Below are positions 1-13,300 of a DNA stretch of 64,000 bases, piece after piece (positions within the stretch are counted from its first letter, which is position 1; the number at the start of each line of letters is the position of its first letter). This DNA is from Trichuris trichiura (Eukaryota > Nematoda > Enoplea > Trichinellida > Trichuridae). Made by a program: the position numbers and the translations under genes. The notes under the pieces were generated by a model. That model was not told where the DNA came from and ran no database searches. It was given only the letters and a program-made list of their open reading frames with translations. The DNA is taken from contig JBAJFE010000042.1 in assembly GCA_037903355.1 (NCBI GenBank), positions 310,001 to 374,000 of the forward strand, written 5' to 3'.

Positions 1-1539
1 ACTGGGTTTTCTCTCTGAAAGGAACTGCAAACCGGTTCATGTGAAACCTTACTGGCGCCAGTAATTCACAGAGCTACCGCGTGAAAATGTATTGCGGTTA
101 AGCCGAACGGCTTACTGCTCTGTGTGACTGAACCTGGTGCATGAACTGTACCTGAAAATCTTTCTACGTAAACCCATACGACTACGCATATGCTGAACAG
201 AGACTAACCTTCTTGTCTTAGTACACAATATTTTAATAGTCTTGTATGTATATGAAATATAGTACATGAGCCGAGAAGAGCAGAATGCGGCATTCAAGCG
301 TTTCTGGTTTACTTTGCTCACTTCCATAAAGACTGTTCAGTCTACAAAGATGCCATCAACTGTTAATGTAATGGAAACCGGCAGGTTGTTGCTCATAATC
401 ACAACTCTTAGAAAAAATGCGTTCTGCAGTCATTTGCAGAATGATACTTAAGTGAACGGAGAACAGAAACAGCAGTGGTGTCTGTAGAATGTAAGCCACG
501 TTGGCAGACGCTACGGCTTCCTTCTCATTACTGAACACTTCAACCATCTCAGCCATATTCGTCTCTGTCTGATAGGTCGGCATCTTCTGTGCCTTACAAC
601 GCGTTAGAAAAAGAATTGAAGACCCTGTGCATCATTATTTCATACAGTATATCAAAATAAACGGGCGTTTCGCATACCTCACAGTTACTCCACATCAAAA
701 ACTTGCATTATTTCAGCAATCGGTACGGTAACTGTTGGACTGGTAGTTACAATGACTTAAAAATTAGCTTTCGCTGGCATGCTGCCTAAAACGGGAGCTA
801 AGGAATGCTAACAAATGTTGAAGACTGCGAATACTCTTTCTATTGCACCTCTCCATGCTTTTTTGCCTTAATTAGGAAAATATGTTATCACCACTTTCCC
901 TGAACCGATCGACTGGACCCGTCGCGTACAGACTGCTCCCATTCTCGATTGCGGACGAACACAAGCTAAACATTTTTGGTTATAGTCTTGAGCTAGATGT
1001 TCAGAAAGAATAACGCTAATGCAGAGATAAATATTCAGTTTAAGCTAGCACTACGCCTCTATCTCGCTGCAACTTGTATTCGTACATAGAGTGTGGGAGC
1101 GACCTGCACGCAACCGAATTTGCCCAACGCGTTAGAGATACTGGAGGAGAAAAATTTTGCTCATCCATTCGTTGGTAGGATACTTAGAAGTTTACTTACA
1201 GATACATCAAACAGGCCAAACCCGTGAACTAGAAGACCAACTCTCTTTACTATCATATACAAGTTACTGTAGCGGCCGTAAGCTTAAAGTGGAAACTTAG
1301 AGATGTACGTTTATGAACTTTCGTTTCGCTGCAGAGAATATCTTGCCACAGCTTTAGACCTGAACTCGGATTGGGAAGACGTAGGTATGTATTAGTGATC
1401 CGTATTGGTCTTTTTAAAAGAGAAACCGTTTTTATCGTTTGCACGACTGGCTCGTCTTGCGGCCATAAGTTTTAAAGTTTTGTAATATTTGACCTGTCGC
1501 GCTAAGCTTTTGTTGCATTTATTCCATACTTGATTATAG
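1..1539. other. Upstream flank, no recognised gene
   Basis: No gene is recognised in this stretch. It should contain the missing 5' exon or exons of the Pelle/IRAK-like kinase that follows, including the first half of its death domain, but no exon with convincing splice sites could be fixed. A short open stretch on the minus strand near 356-583 has no start context or similarity that supports a gene. Confidence 0.5.
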
Positions 1540-2987
1540 CCGCCCTACTCGGCTTTCCAGCGCAAGAAGTCTACTTCCTGCGACAAGCTTGCAGCCGTGG
1601 TAACACTCCTGCTAAAGAAATGCTGCAGATATTGTCAGCACAAGGGATTACCGTAGAAGTTTTGCGGCAAGTCCTTATAGCTGCGAAAAACGTTAGGGCT
1701 GCTGATATACTTTTGTCACATAGTAAGTACTCATAGGAGTATTTGCGAAATATTTCAAAAACTATACATGTTCAGCGTCTACCCGTGCGCAAAAGTCTGG
1801 TGTCTCTGCGGAACAAACGTCATCAAATTCCGGCATCGCTATGGTTAAAAACAATGACCGTTGTGGTACATCAATGTTAGGAAAAGAAAAGGTGCTCAGT
1901 AAAGTACAGTCTGTTAATAGTTCAGGAATACGGCCAGCTAAACTGGTCAGCGATTTGCTAAAAGATGACATAAGTCTTCCGGAAGCTATAAGAGCTAAGT
2001 ATGAAGAAATCGTGGACGCGACTGACAATTTTTCCCCCTCGAATGTGCTTGGTCAAGGTGGCTATGGCATTGTATACAAGGGTCGTTGGAAAGATACTGT
2101 GGTTGCGGTAAAAAGAATTGTTTTGGAACAGAATAATAGAAAGAGCCACTCGAAAGATGGCATTAGTCAACTGATCAAAGAGCTTCAGATTCTTTCGCTT
2201 TATCGGCACGACAACATACTTTGTTTATACGGTTATTGTTTAGAGGAACGCGCTCCTTGTCTTATATATCAATTTATGGCAAATGGCTCTTTAGACGACA
2301 GATTACACAATAAGGTGTTGCGTAATTTTCTTAATGCAAAATGGTTAATTCATTTTTCAGGCATTAAAACCCCTTTCTTGGACTGAGAGGCAAAGAATAG
2401 TCACAGGCATATGTAGGGGCTTGAACTTTTTGCATACGTGTTCTGATCAACCTTTAATTCATGGAGATGTGAAAAGTGCAAATATTCTTCTTGATCACCA
2501 CCTTGAACCGAAAATAGGCGACTTTGGCCTTTGCAGAACAGGTGGACTGCTTCATGCGGGCGATAATTCATACTTTATTGCTTCGCATATAAACGGTACT
2601 TTTGCCTACTTGCCACCCGAGTTTATTACTAAGAAAAGAGTCTCGTCCAAACTGGACGTGTACAGTTTCGGAACGGTACTAATAGATGAATATTGTTTCT
2701 ACCAGTTTCAACGTTCTTATTTGCAGGTTGTATTTGAAGTCGCGACCGGTCAAAGTCCGTATAGCACAAGCAGAACTCCCGAAAATTTAGTCCAGTATAT
2801 GCGGCATCAAAGATTCCACTTTGGAACGGTGAACCATCTTATCGACGCTTGTGCCTTTGATAAGGTGACCACGGGAGTAGATATTTACGAAAGATTTATT
2901 GACATTGCTTTTGACTGCACAAATATACAACCTGAACTGAGACCTAGTCTATCCGAAACCTTACGCAAGCTTGAATTCGAAACTTAA
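1540..2987 (+). CDS. Pelle/IRAK-family death-domain serine/threonine kinase (5' partial)
   Basis: Cytoplasmic kinase of the Toll/IL-1 receptor relay. Four exons are supported: 1540-1722, 1776-2314, 2361-2675 and 2727-2987. Introns are 46-53 bases and phases agree, giving at least 431 residues. Exon 1 encodes the second half of a death domain. After a Ser/Lys-rich linker comes the kinase domain: glycine loop GQGGYGIVYKG, the VVAVKR lysine, the catalytic loop HGDVKSAN and IGDFGLCR (the DFG motif). HGD instead of HRD is also seen in Pelle and IRAK1, which favours this family over generic kinases. The first kept exon could instead begin at 1559, since both acceptors have the same phase. Exons encoding the start and the first death-domain helices lie upstream and were not found. 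Family assignment is strong; orthology to Pelle, IRAK1 or IRAK4 is not resolved. Confidence 0.87.
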
Positions 2988-3300
2988 CCGTTGATTGGCT
3001 ACTCCGTCTCACTGTTGTTTTAGGCTTCCCTTTTGGAAAAATGCCTTTTTTAGAATCACTGAATTAATGAATGTTCAAACGAATTTTTACGTCTCACTTG
3101 TAAAGATGAAAGTCGAAAACAGGTTGTGGCGTCAAGTGCTACATGAGATAAGTTATTACACAAGCTATTCTGTACTATCACTAATGCAAAAGTTTCGTTC
3201 CATGGAAAGACTATTTTCGTGTTGTTCGATGGGACGTACCGTACATGCTGAGAAAGTTGATGAAGAAAGAAAAGAGGGGAGAGCATTAGCTGTCGAAGGA

Positions 3301-3306
3301 AATAAA
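3301..3306 (+). terminator. Candidate polyadenylation signal of the Pelle/IRAK-like kinase
   Basis: AATAAA lies 314 bases after the kinase stop codon on the same strand. It is the nearest canonical hexamer noted; use is not proven. Confidence 0.4.
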
Positions 3307-4702
3307 GTATCTAATTGTACGCATTGTACCCTGGCGCAAGCTTAAATATGATTCGCTTTAACAGTTTTCCTGGATTTTCATACTAACCATCAGTCATGAC
3401 CTTTTCCATTTTATGTACATGTGTAACTAAACTTCAAAATGGCCAGCCGGCAAAGCCATCACAAAGGCGTCGTAGAGCGGTAGGGAGTCCAAATTAAACA
3501 GAGCTGTCTAGACCAGGTATCTCTAATATGGATCCTGCAAACAGGGTACTGTAAAAACGATTCAGTAGTCACAAATATACTTATATTTAGAACCGTAGTA
3601 GTTTTTGTGTGGTGCGTTTGTTGTTGTTGTAAACAACTTATTGGCATTTAAAATTTCGTTAAAATAGTTCATTAATTTGCATTCATAAATATGGCTAAAC
3701 CATTTGCATATTATGTTTCTGCGTTTATGAAATAAGAATATTCTGTAGTAATTTCTATTAAATGACGTTGGTTAGCTGTTTCCAATGACTTAACTTTTAT
3801 ATATTAAATAAGGACAGAAGTGTGTTCCATGTGGTCCTCAGGAAACTTTCATTTTGACATGTCTGGTCTAGGTGGTACAGCCTCTAGTAGCGGGTGACTG
3901 TCTCCAGGAGTATGAAACTGAGGTACCCTCATGGGTTTGTCTACAGTTCAGTACTTATTGTTGTCCAAAATCAAAGGCTTTCCATGAGAAGAGATACAAC
4001 TGGCTGAGAGCAAACTCACGGCAAAGTCCATTGTATGGTGAACGTCTTTGATGACCTTAATTTTCTTTGTTGCTAACAGGTTTTTTAACCTGCCACAACC
4101 ATTGTTTCGTATTTTGGCTTTTGTTCACCGTGTTTTTAAAATTAGGCTTTTTGGTACGGGACTGTAGGTTTTCATTATTAGATTGTTTCTTCTTACAGAG
4201 TATGTCTCGTTTGGAATACAAAAAACTTTTAATGTGGTCCGTAGATTTCGCGGCGCGCGGGACTCGTCCTCAGCGGTACTAAAACTAATATGAATAGCAA
4301 GTGTGAATCGCTAGTTAATCTGGTTTTTAACGATTTAAAACGAGTGTTTCAAAGTCTTCTTTTTGGAGTTTCTTCGTCTGTCAACTGACTTCAAGGGTCT
4401 GTGATCAAAGCAGCCAGTTCCGTCCTATCCTAAACTAAGATGTAAGAAAAGTATAGTCAGCAGAACAACGAAAAAACAACCACTTTTGTCCTGAAGGTGT
4501 CGCCACTGTAGGCTTGCAGGGGCGTAGGTGAAATAACTCGATTTAATACTCCGCTCGCTGGTCCTTTGGCAATATTAAGCATATCATACATTTCCCTAAT
4601 GATTTTCGACATTCTGTAAACACTGCGCGGCTGTAAACAGAGTGATGAGTACAAGTCAATGCGTCAGACATTTTCATTGTCTTCATAAGCACAATGCAAG
4701 TT

Positions 4703-5017
4703 TTTCTATGCTCCTTTCTCAGTTCTCCTTTTCCAGATTTCAGCCCAAGCCTGTGGCTTAGTGGACTGTTTTATTTTCGCAGGTGCACGTTGATCCAGCT
4801 CTTAATCGACATCCGAACTAGTAATGCATTGCCGTAGGCCCAAGCTGACTAAATGATTTTTCATGGCAGACTTCCAGACAGGATAATTTGTCCCGTCTGA
4901 ATGTTTCGAGTCTGTTAGTGTTCCAGCTGACAAAATGGCAACATTGGCTCGCTCCACAGCCAATCGAGTCTGCAAAGGGTCAATTTCTTTCTCTAATTTG
5001 CGCGTCGCATCTTCCAT
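4703..5017 (-). mobile_element. Ty1/copia-type gag fragment, decayed
   Basis: A minus-strand frame starts at an ATG (5017) and reads a short coiled segment followed by a block resembling the N-terminal gag module of copia retrotransposons (DUF4219 type): leucine-rich lead, then the G-x-NYP-x-WK pattern and a hydrophobic M-x3-LVSLGL stretch. One in-frame stop near 4802 interrupts it; the same frame then continues to about 4703. Another open minus stretch at 4457-4654 may be further gag. No LTRs, protease, integrase or reverse transcriptase were seen nearby, so this is a fragment. The call rests on a short motif and could be chance similarity. Confidence 0.45.
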
Positions 5018-8000
5018 GGTCTCTTACATGGCGCAGAGGAAGCATGCTAGGCCCGTAACCTGTTCGAAAATTCTCTGGACACCAGCATATTTACTTAAAG
5101 CAACGAAGCGGAAGGACTAAGCAAGAAAAAAGATGACCAATACGAGCACAGCAAGTGGAGAAGAAAACAACGGAGTAAAGTAAGCAACTTGCTTTGCAGA
5201 TTTTAACTATCCGAGTTAAGTGTTTTACTATTTTAATAATCGATATGTTTAATTAGATCGATACCCGAGCCACAGACTTAAGCAGTATCTGTAGTAATGT
5301 TCTGATTTTTGTAGCAAGTTCTTATGCTGGTAAGCTTTCCATAAATCCACTGAGTAATGCCTTGCTTTTAAATTTTGAGGCTTTGTTCTCTTTTATACCC
5401 GTTGAGGACGAATAAATTCGCTTATTTCAACGTGTATCACCGTTTCTATTTTTCAGTGACTTTTTAATAAAGTACTTAAAAACGGACTAGGAAGCGAACG
5501 TCTGATTACCTTGGGCAACCAATACTAAATGTAACAAATGCGCCGTTTAGAATTTTCAGATATTTCTGTTTTGAAGTCGGTGATTCAAAAACGGAAGGAA
5601 TCATGCTGACACTTGCTAAGCAGGGAAGAAACAGTTGATGTATCCGTTACATTTTAGACTTGATAAAGCGGATGAACCCGGTCCGTGCGAGAAACAACGT
5701 AAAACTTGAACTGAAGAATCAGATGGCCAGGTGCGTGAACACAATGCGCAATACGTGAGTAAAGACCCCGCGGTAAAAGCTTTCTCTGTTTTTTTCTTCG
5801 GGATTTTTCACCGCTTTTCCCATTCTTTGTTATATAGTATCTATTGAAGATTGGTGAGTTAACAGGCCCATATGTTTTTATTTTTACGTACAGTTCTAAT
5901 ACGCAGAGCCTCCGGAGCCAGCACGCTCCGTCATCCGTGCCAACTTATCGGGAGTGACAGAAAATGGCTATGGAATCAGCTGTTCATAGCAACTGATTCA
6001 CCCGCTTTTTCCTGTACAGCCGACTTTTCTGTCAGTCGCAATTGTATGAGCACCGATGACAGAGTGTGCTGCATCGACAGTTTGACGTATTAAAGTGGTT
6101 ACAACAGCGACTGTCGGCGTTGAGTATCCATAGTTACACTAAGCAACCGCTCTACCGGCGAACTTATTATACGAGGTGCAGTACATGACTCTAGTTCCAT
6201 CATCAGCGAGATGGGGAAGGAGACGTTTATTCTAAGGTAGTTCTTGCTCCTCTGCTTTTCATAAAAGTCGGCTTTCTGAAAAAAAATTTATGCATGCCCT
6301 TACGTATTCTCTTTATGAATTGCAAGTGAGTAACGTCAGCACAAGTGCCCAGGATAGGAGAGACTGCCCTGATAACCTTCATGTATGAAGTACTTTCCCA
6401 GATCAGTAAAATATTTTCCAGCAAGCTAGTTAGCAATCAGCATCAGAGCAAGGATGCAGAGACAGAGGTATTGAAAAAGTCAACTTTGATTGTTGAAGGT
6501 TTGACTGTTACAAGTATTTCGATATTTCTGAGCACAGATTATATAAGTACCTGCTGTATTGCAGTATAAATAAAGCATGGGAGAGCTCTGAATAGATTCC
6601 AATATTATACCAGCAGAATTCTGACTAAGGAGGCGCGTACAAGAATTGAGATTGTCCCAGCGATTGTTTGCTGTACAAGGCAGCGCAAGAAAGTGGTGCA
6701 AAGTCAACTCCTCCATCTAGTTCAACTTACCATGAGCTTTGCCAGTTTGGTTCGAAAAGCTGATTATATAAATTTAAAAAATAGTTTCCAGTTGATAACG
6801 GTAATGCAGTTGGTTCGTACAGTCCAGTTTAGCCTTTACCGACGAGAAAACTAGAGCGCTCTGAAAGCTCTGATTATATATTAGTCGCATACGGTATATT
6901 GCCGAATAAATTCGCTCGCCCATCCGTTGGCAGAGCAGTTGCTTAGTGTAATTACAGATTCACACTATATAAAAAAGAAAGGAAAGAAGCCCTGAAAGAC
7001 TATCGAAGGAAACTATCCGTGTTTCAAATTTTAAATCATAGAAATATATTTGTAGCTGTCGACGCTTTCTTAGTTCGTCTCCAGTGAAATGAAATGTGAA
7101 GCTGTATTCATCAATGCTGTGAAAAAGTGGGGCAAAGTAGGCTGTAATGGTCTTTGATCAAGATGGGCGAACAGTACACTTGGAGCTATTAAGTCCTTTG
7201 TGATTTGTCAATGCTTTCTCAGGCCAGCAGTAGAGTACAAACTGAATGACCCATCCTACGTTGTCTCTGACTTCAAATTCCACGTTGCTCTAAAAATTAT
7301 TCAACCTTGCAGCGGCGTGAAAGAATGGCATTAATCGAGAGACATATGAAAATGTTTGCCCACCAGCCAACCCTGTTGTCTCAGTTAAATGTTTTATCAA
7401 ACCCGTTGTAAAATATTTGTTTTACATTTTGACGATGAACTTGAGATTCTTTGCGTAAGGCAGTGGGAATCATTTGAACTTGACAGATGGAAGCAAATCC
7501 CGCGACTGTGGAGGCTTTAAGAGCGTCGCACATCGCTGCTTCATGTCCCTGTTTTAGTGGTCTTCTACAATCTGTCTCCATTGCCTATTCTGGCTTTAGC
7601 ATCTTTGAAAGTTGTAAGATTTTCTATATGTTCCTTAAATCTCTGAGCTTAAGAGTTGCCTGTTTCCCTCAAGCTGAGTCACTGCGTTTAACTTCATGGA
7701 CCACTCCGGTAGCACTGTTGACAGAGAGTTCGATTTGTTCGTTTCTGAGGAAAGCTCATAGGTTGGGCCCATTTATAAAAAACATTTGAAAACGTGTTGA
7801 TTTTCCTACTCGTTCAGTATCCTATTCTAGCTCTGCGTATTGGTAAGCGACAAGTAGGAGTTCATCGTGGGTTACCTGTCAGTGTACTTTTCAATTTCGC
7901 CGTCTATGTTCGCTGGTGAACTTAACTAGTTAGCACGGATAACCATATTGCTTTATTGATAAAAACTGTTAATGCAAAAAGCAGACATACTAGCAGGCTG

Positions 8001-10340
8001 TGGCAAACTAAGTCGCTTTTAGAATTTTGGGAACATTGTGTTTACGTCGCACGGTTAATTTCTAAATCATTAAGAGCCATAGCATCAAAAAACCACTCTT
8101 ACAGATGTTTCAGATGTACTTTTTTATTTTTGCAGGCCTTTTCAGGTATTGCTTCAGTGACTTTTACATCATTAAATGAACTCCTGTCGAAATACTTCGC
8201 CGGTGACTGTTTAACCACAGCGGCACAGTTGTTTAGCAGGTAATTCATGTTCGTGCGATTTCATATGCGATATGTGTTTACAACAGATAAATATACTGTC
8301 TTGCAATTCTTCTGCCGCTTAGCAAAAGATATCTTCAAGTATTCAGAAACCTGTTTTTGTGCTTATCTGCCAGCTCGCTTCGAACATCATTTCAGAAATA
8401 ACTAGCTTATTCATTCTCTGCCGATCATGCGAGCAATATTAGCGGCTGGTTCATATGGCTTTGAATGCTGTTGACCAACTTGTAACAATGACCTGATGCA
8501 GCGTCAAGCTGCGACGGCACTGATTCTATTGACTATTTCAGTAATACTTTGCATCCTATGATGATCCCATTGATTGCTTCCTTTGATTATGAAAACAGAC
8601 TGCAGTTCTTTCCCGCGAGCATAGCAAGAGCGTCAAAAGCCAATCAAACTGCCGCTTTCTGTCGTGTCTTTAGACAAAGGAGCCTTCAAAAACAATGGCG
8701 AGATTTTTTTTAATGTTTACATTGCTAACTTTGCCAAGTTGCTTAAGAATGTTACAACCTTCTGTTTTATACAATGGGTCATATGTGTGTTTTTTTTTAA
8801 AATTTTTGCGCTGATGACGACCCACGATTGGGGTCGAAAGGGTTTGCAATATTTCTTACCATGCCTTGTGAATAAACACAGGAGATTTCCTTGACAAAAT
8901 AATTTACATAAACATGTCGAGGCATTTAGGTTTTTTAAAGTTGATGACCCCTTTTTTTAAATGGGAGTTTGTTCGTATGAGGTTTTTTCTTTCTCTATTA
9001 CGGCTAGCAATACGGAAGAGCTCCTGATCAGCCGATCCTGATGCCGGCCAAGAATAGCTTTTTGTTTTTATGCGCTGAACTACGGCCCAAAGGCGGGGCC
9101 AAAAGCTTCGCAGAGATTTTTTGGCGTTGAAAAACGGGATTTCCGCAGTAAAGAAAGAAAAGCACGTTGAAGTAATCGTTTATGCGCCTTTTTGAACTCT
9201 GGCGGCACCATAATGAGCTGCCTTCTCCAGCCATTTTCATAGGCTATGGACGGATACTGTTTGCCACGTTCAAGCCATCACGTTTTTTAAAAACATTTGC
9301 TAAGTTTTGACGCAAAATCTTTTTAAAAAAGTTTTTAATCATGATATTTTGTATTTTGTTGTTTGAACATGCGCTCGATCATGAGACACTTGAAAAGACG
9401 TCAGCATTCGTCAACAGTGCTGAAACAAAAACTTTACCTTTTAGCTATTAATAGAACAACAATTTCTAAGGGTTTTAGCCAGCTTAAGTTCCTGCATGTG
9501 ATACAGTTATTTTCCAGTGATTTATATCCCCATCAGTTAACTGAAAGTTAATCGTTCCTCTGAAACAATCTTTATTAGGGTAAAGTCGCATAAGAGAACA
9601 AAAAGTTGAGAATTTTTCGAACAGCAAAATGTTTTTATAAGTTATTTAATGCATTTGTTCTGCTGATGCAGTGCACACGTTTTCGTGATGAAATTTCATC
9701 TATTAATGACATATTGACTGACCCGCTCATCTGTTTCTTCTAGTTTGTTATACTTTATTAGCGTTTTGCCGCGGCATTACGTTGCTGAAAACCGGGTTTA
9801 GCAATGCTGACCTTTCAAGTTATGATCGATCACTTGTTCACGATGTGCTTTGTACCAGATAATCGACAGTGAAATACTGTAGGAGTGATTGTTGGCAGAA
9901 CTCAGTAGCCCTTCGTTAGGACCATTGCAGACGTTTTGCCGACTGGTCCAGCAGGGCGCCAGTGGAACGCTGCTGCTGTCACACAACTGGATCCATGAAC
10001 AACCTGCTTCGCTAAGGCGCATCTTGATGTGAAACCGCTTCATTCACTCCCTATTTTCTGCTTGAAAAGACTAAAACATGTTGTGGGCAGCTGTCCGTTG
10101 CGCGAATTATTAATAGTTTCAGAGTCGGCTCTTCTACTTGCTGGCTGTGTCAGTCTTCCCCTGTCTTGTACTAATAGGTTGTAACCGGTGCCCTACTCAG
10201 GTATGAATGCTAATAAGAATTTACTGAACAGCCTTCCAGTGAAAAGCTTTAAAACAATGTGGCTGTGACACTTTATTTGCCAAAACATGGCATCCGTTTA
10301 CTTTGTTAGGCGCAGCTATTTTGATATTGTTTGTTTTCAG

Positions 10341-13300
10341 ATGCAACCGAATTCTTTGCCGGATCAGAATCACCAGGAAATGGCTGATGTTGTGCCTGGT
10401 GCACATGAAAATTCCTTAGCTCCCCCAGGACCAGGAGCTAATCATAAGCATGGAAATATTGTGACATATTTGAGGCGAAAACTGTCCAACGCTCCTCAGA
10501 GGCCTTCCCTTCATCGCCAGGTGATCGTCGATCGCCCAGTCTACAGTTTGGTAAGCCAGAAATGTTACTGACTCATTTTTACTTTGCTTAGGATTTCATA
10601 GTGGCGAACCAAATGCGTTATTTTAATTTTAAATATTCCATTCGTTTTAAAAGTGCTAAGCAGCTAATTTTTCAAGCGTCAAACTTTTACTCGCTCTTGC
10701 TACTCTTGTTCACAGGCTCACTTTGGGTTAGTTACGCTTTAGGAAGTCAAAGGCTTTGAATTACATAATCAGTCTCTCTCCTTTTTCTGACTGCCTTTTA
10801 GGTTTTCTGTAACTGTTAAACAGCAGAAGGTGGCGAATGACAGATTTTTCCGTGGTACACTTGCTTGGCAAAAACATGTTTCATTATGACAGATGCAGGC
10901 GAAATGGAACAGCGCGAAGTTATGTTTGCTTAATGCGTGTCGTGCGTCTCTCAGTCTCTGCAAAGATCAACGCAGTTATTTCAGGAAGGGTTATTTTCTT
11001 TTGTTGTTTGACTATGCAGAGCGGCAGCAATGGAACTGAGCACTCATCCATGAAATTTTTCAAAATTCTTCGACAATGATAATCTTCGTTTAACGAAAAG
11101 TGTTCATAAAATAGATTAAATCGATTAGTATTATCCAGTTACACCTCGCGGGATTGCAGGATTCATTTTTTCAGCTTTTGATTGCTTGTGAAAAAAAATA
11201 AGCAAATGGTTCGTTCAGGGCACGGACAGTTACTAACTTTTTCAACTGTGACCAGTTGAAGCAAGTTATTAACGCTGTTTGATAGCGAAAAAGTTCAAAC
11301 TCTGCTAAGCAGCAGTTGCCCCACTCAGTTTTAGAAAATGAAAGTTGAAAATTAATGTCAGTTAAAGGGTTACACAATGTTTCGCTTGTTCACACTATAA
11401 ATTAATCAGTATGAAGTATGCATGATGCGTGTAAATGTTTTTATAATAAACCGAAAGTATTCCATCAAGGTCTCCATAAATTACTGAACAGAGGAGTGCG
11501 TTTGCATTTAATGCGCTTGTGATTACTTCGCTGCTGTCTGGCAGCTAGTTGTTTGTCATCAACATCACAAAACCTATCACTTTAGCCAATGTTTTGAATA
11601 AATCAATGAAAGACTGAAAGCTTAAAGCCGCCGAGCATGGCACTGTTTCCCACGCTTGGCGAAAGTTAATGAATAATGAAGAACTGCTTTGTAATTGAGC
11701 AAGCGATTACTATTAATACTAATAGCTAATAAAGTAGAACAAGCAAACCATTTCGTTCGTACCTTTTTCGTAAACACAGGAATCACCTCAGATTTCTTAA
11801 AGTGGTCAAAATAGAAAAAGACCCAACTCCATAAGAACCATTCGTTTCCGTCAAGTTTTCGTGAAGCGGCGGATACCAATGTCATTTTCTGCATACATGT
11901 CTTTGTACTTTGAAGAAACTGGACATTCATTTATAAAGTAATGTTGGAAACACAAGATTTCTTACGATGGCATAAGTTTTCATGGCTTTTCTTACTGACT
12001 CATTCTTGAACTGTCAGTATGTACGAACGAAGTTTTCAGGACTGCTCACGTCATTTTTAATCAAAATAATAAGAAGACGTTTCCACGACGCACCACGAAC
12101 AGCTTGACTTTGTGAAAAGTTGTGAAACAACGACGTAGAAACGTAAAACTCAGCTGATTGTGTTGTTGATGTCTGCTTTATAAGTTTTGCAACGGTTATG
12201 TAGGTCTTTCTTTAAAAATGTGCTCTTCATCAGATCAACCCCTTTGTTAACAAGAGTTCTTTTAATTATTTATCAGAATTTTTGATATCAACCCCTGTCC
12301 CATCTTCAATCAACCCATCAGGCAGAAGAAGGGATTTATGAAAGCTCAGAAAAAAATCATTAAGAAGAACGCCAGTTTGTTGACGAAGAGGTTGGCACCA
12401 TAGGTAATTTCTAATACTTGCTCATATTCTAAGGTCTAGGGTTTCTGGGTTTCATGGTGTTTCCTGTCACGTTAAACGAATGAACCAGTTGAGGGAGAAT
12501 TAATCGGCGCTTCCTGTTTTCGCCATGCAATCATAAATTTAACAATACTTGTAGATTGATGCAGCTTAACGGAAATCATTTTAGTTGTCAGAACATGAAC
12601 CAACATGATCGTCAATCACGCGGCGACTGCAGGTAGTTCTTGTATAACGCGAAATTTTGACTGCGGGAAAATGCTTGAAAATCTCGCGTTATAGAAAACA
12701 CGCGATGTGGAGGAAAATCACAGTTCGGGGTAAAGTATGAGAAAAATTGTTTACTCGTAAACGAAGGAGAAGAGTTGTAAGTAAGCTGCGTTAAAAAGGA
12801 AATTATGCCGCGTCCCCACTATTTATGCAGCCGCTATACATGCAACGGTATGAATCCTCTTTGACGGGACCTGAATAACATGTTCTTTCCTCTTATGACA
12901 ATGTTATATTAACGGGAAAATTTTTATGACCGAACTCTTTACAACGGACAGAGTTCAAAGTGGTTTTTCAAGACTGACATGATTGCGTCTTCGGCTTATG
13001 CATAGAGGTTTTTGTAGTTCTGAAATAAATGCCTTCGTACATAGAAGAGAATAGAATTCCATTGGACTAGCTTTTTCGTTTCACTATCCTTAGTTACGGG
13101 AGAAATGAGGCCTTATTATACGTTTAAGGTAGCCCACCATTGTCTTGGCAATATTTCATCATTGCAATGAAATAGAAGTTGAGTTTTTTTGCTTCCCACT
13201 TATTCTTCTTTCGTGTAGCAGTTTGCTTATGTACCGTGACTATGCTGCTTTATACTGCATTATGATCACTGCTCTCACCACCGTAACCGATGCTCAATAG

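Larger units (their letters stand above)
2988..10340. other. Gene-poor interval between the kinase and SLC26
   Basis: About 7.3 kb without a recognisable conserved gene. It holds a decayed copia-type gag fragment on the minus strand (4703-5017) and a possible pair of plus-strand exons at 8136-8239 and 8542-8713 whose phases join. A 40-base intron-like block at 5839-5878 also has good splice sites but leads to no recognised protein. The rest shows short, unsupported reading frames and T-rich stretches. Confidence 0.45.

Noticed and set aside
2995..3345. Frame following the kinase gene
   Set aside because: It lies in the expected 3' untranslated region and has no ATG at its start or family similarity.
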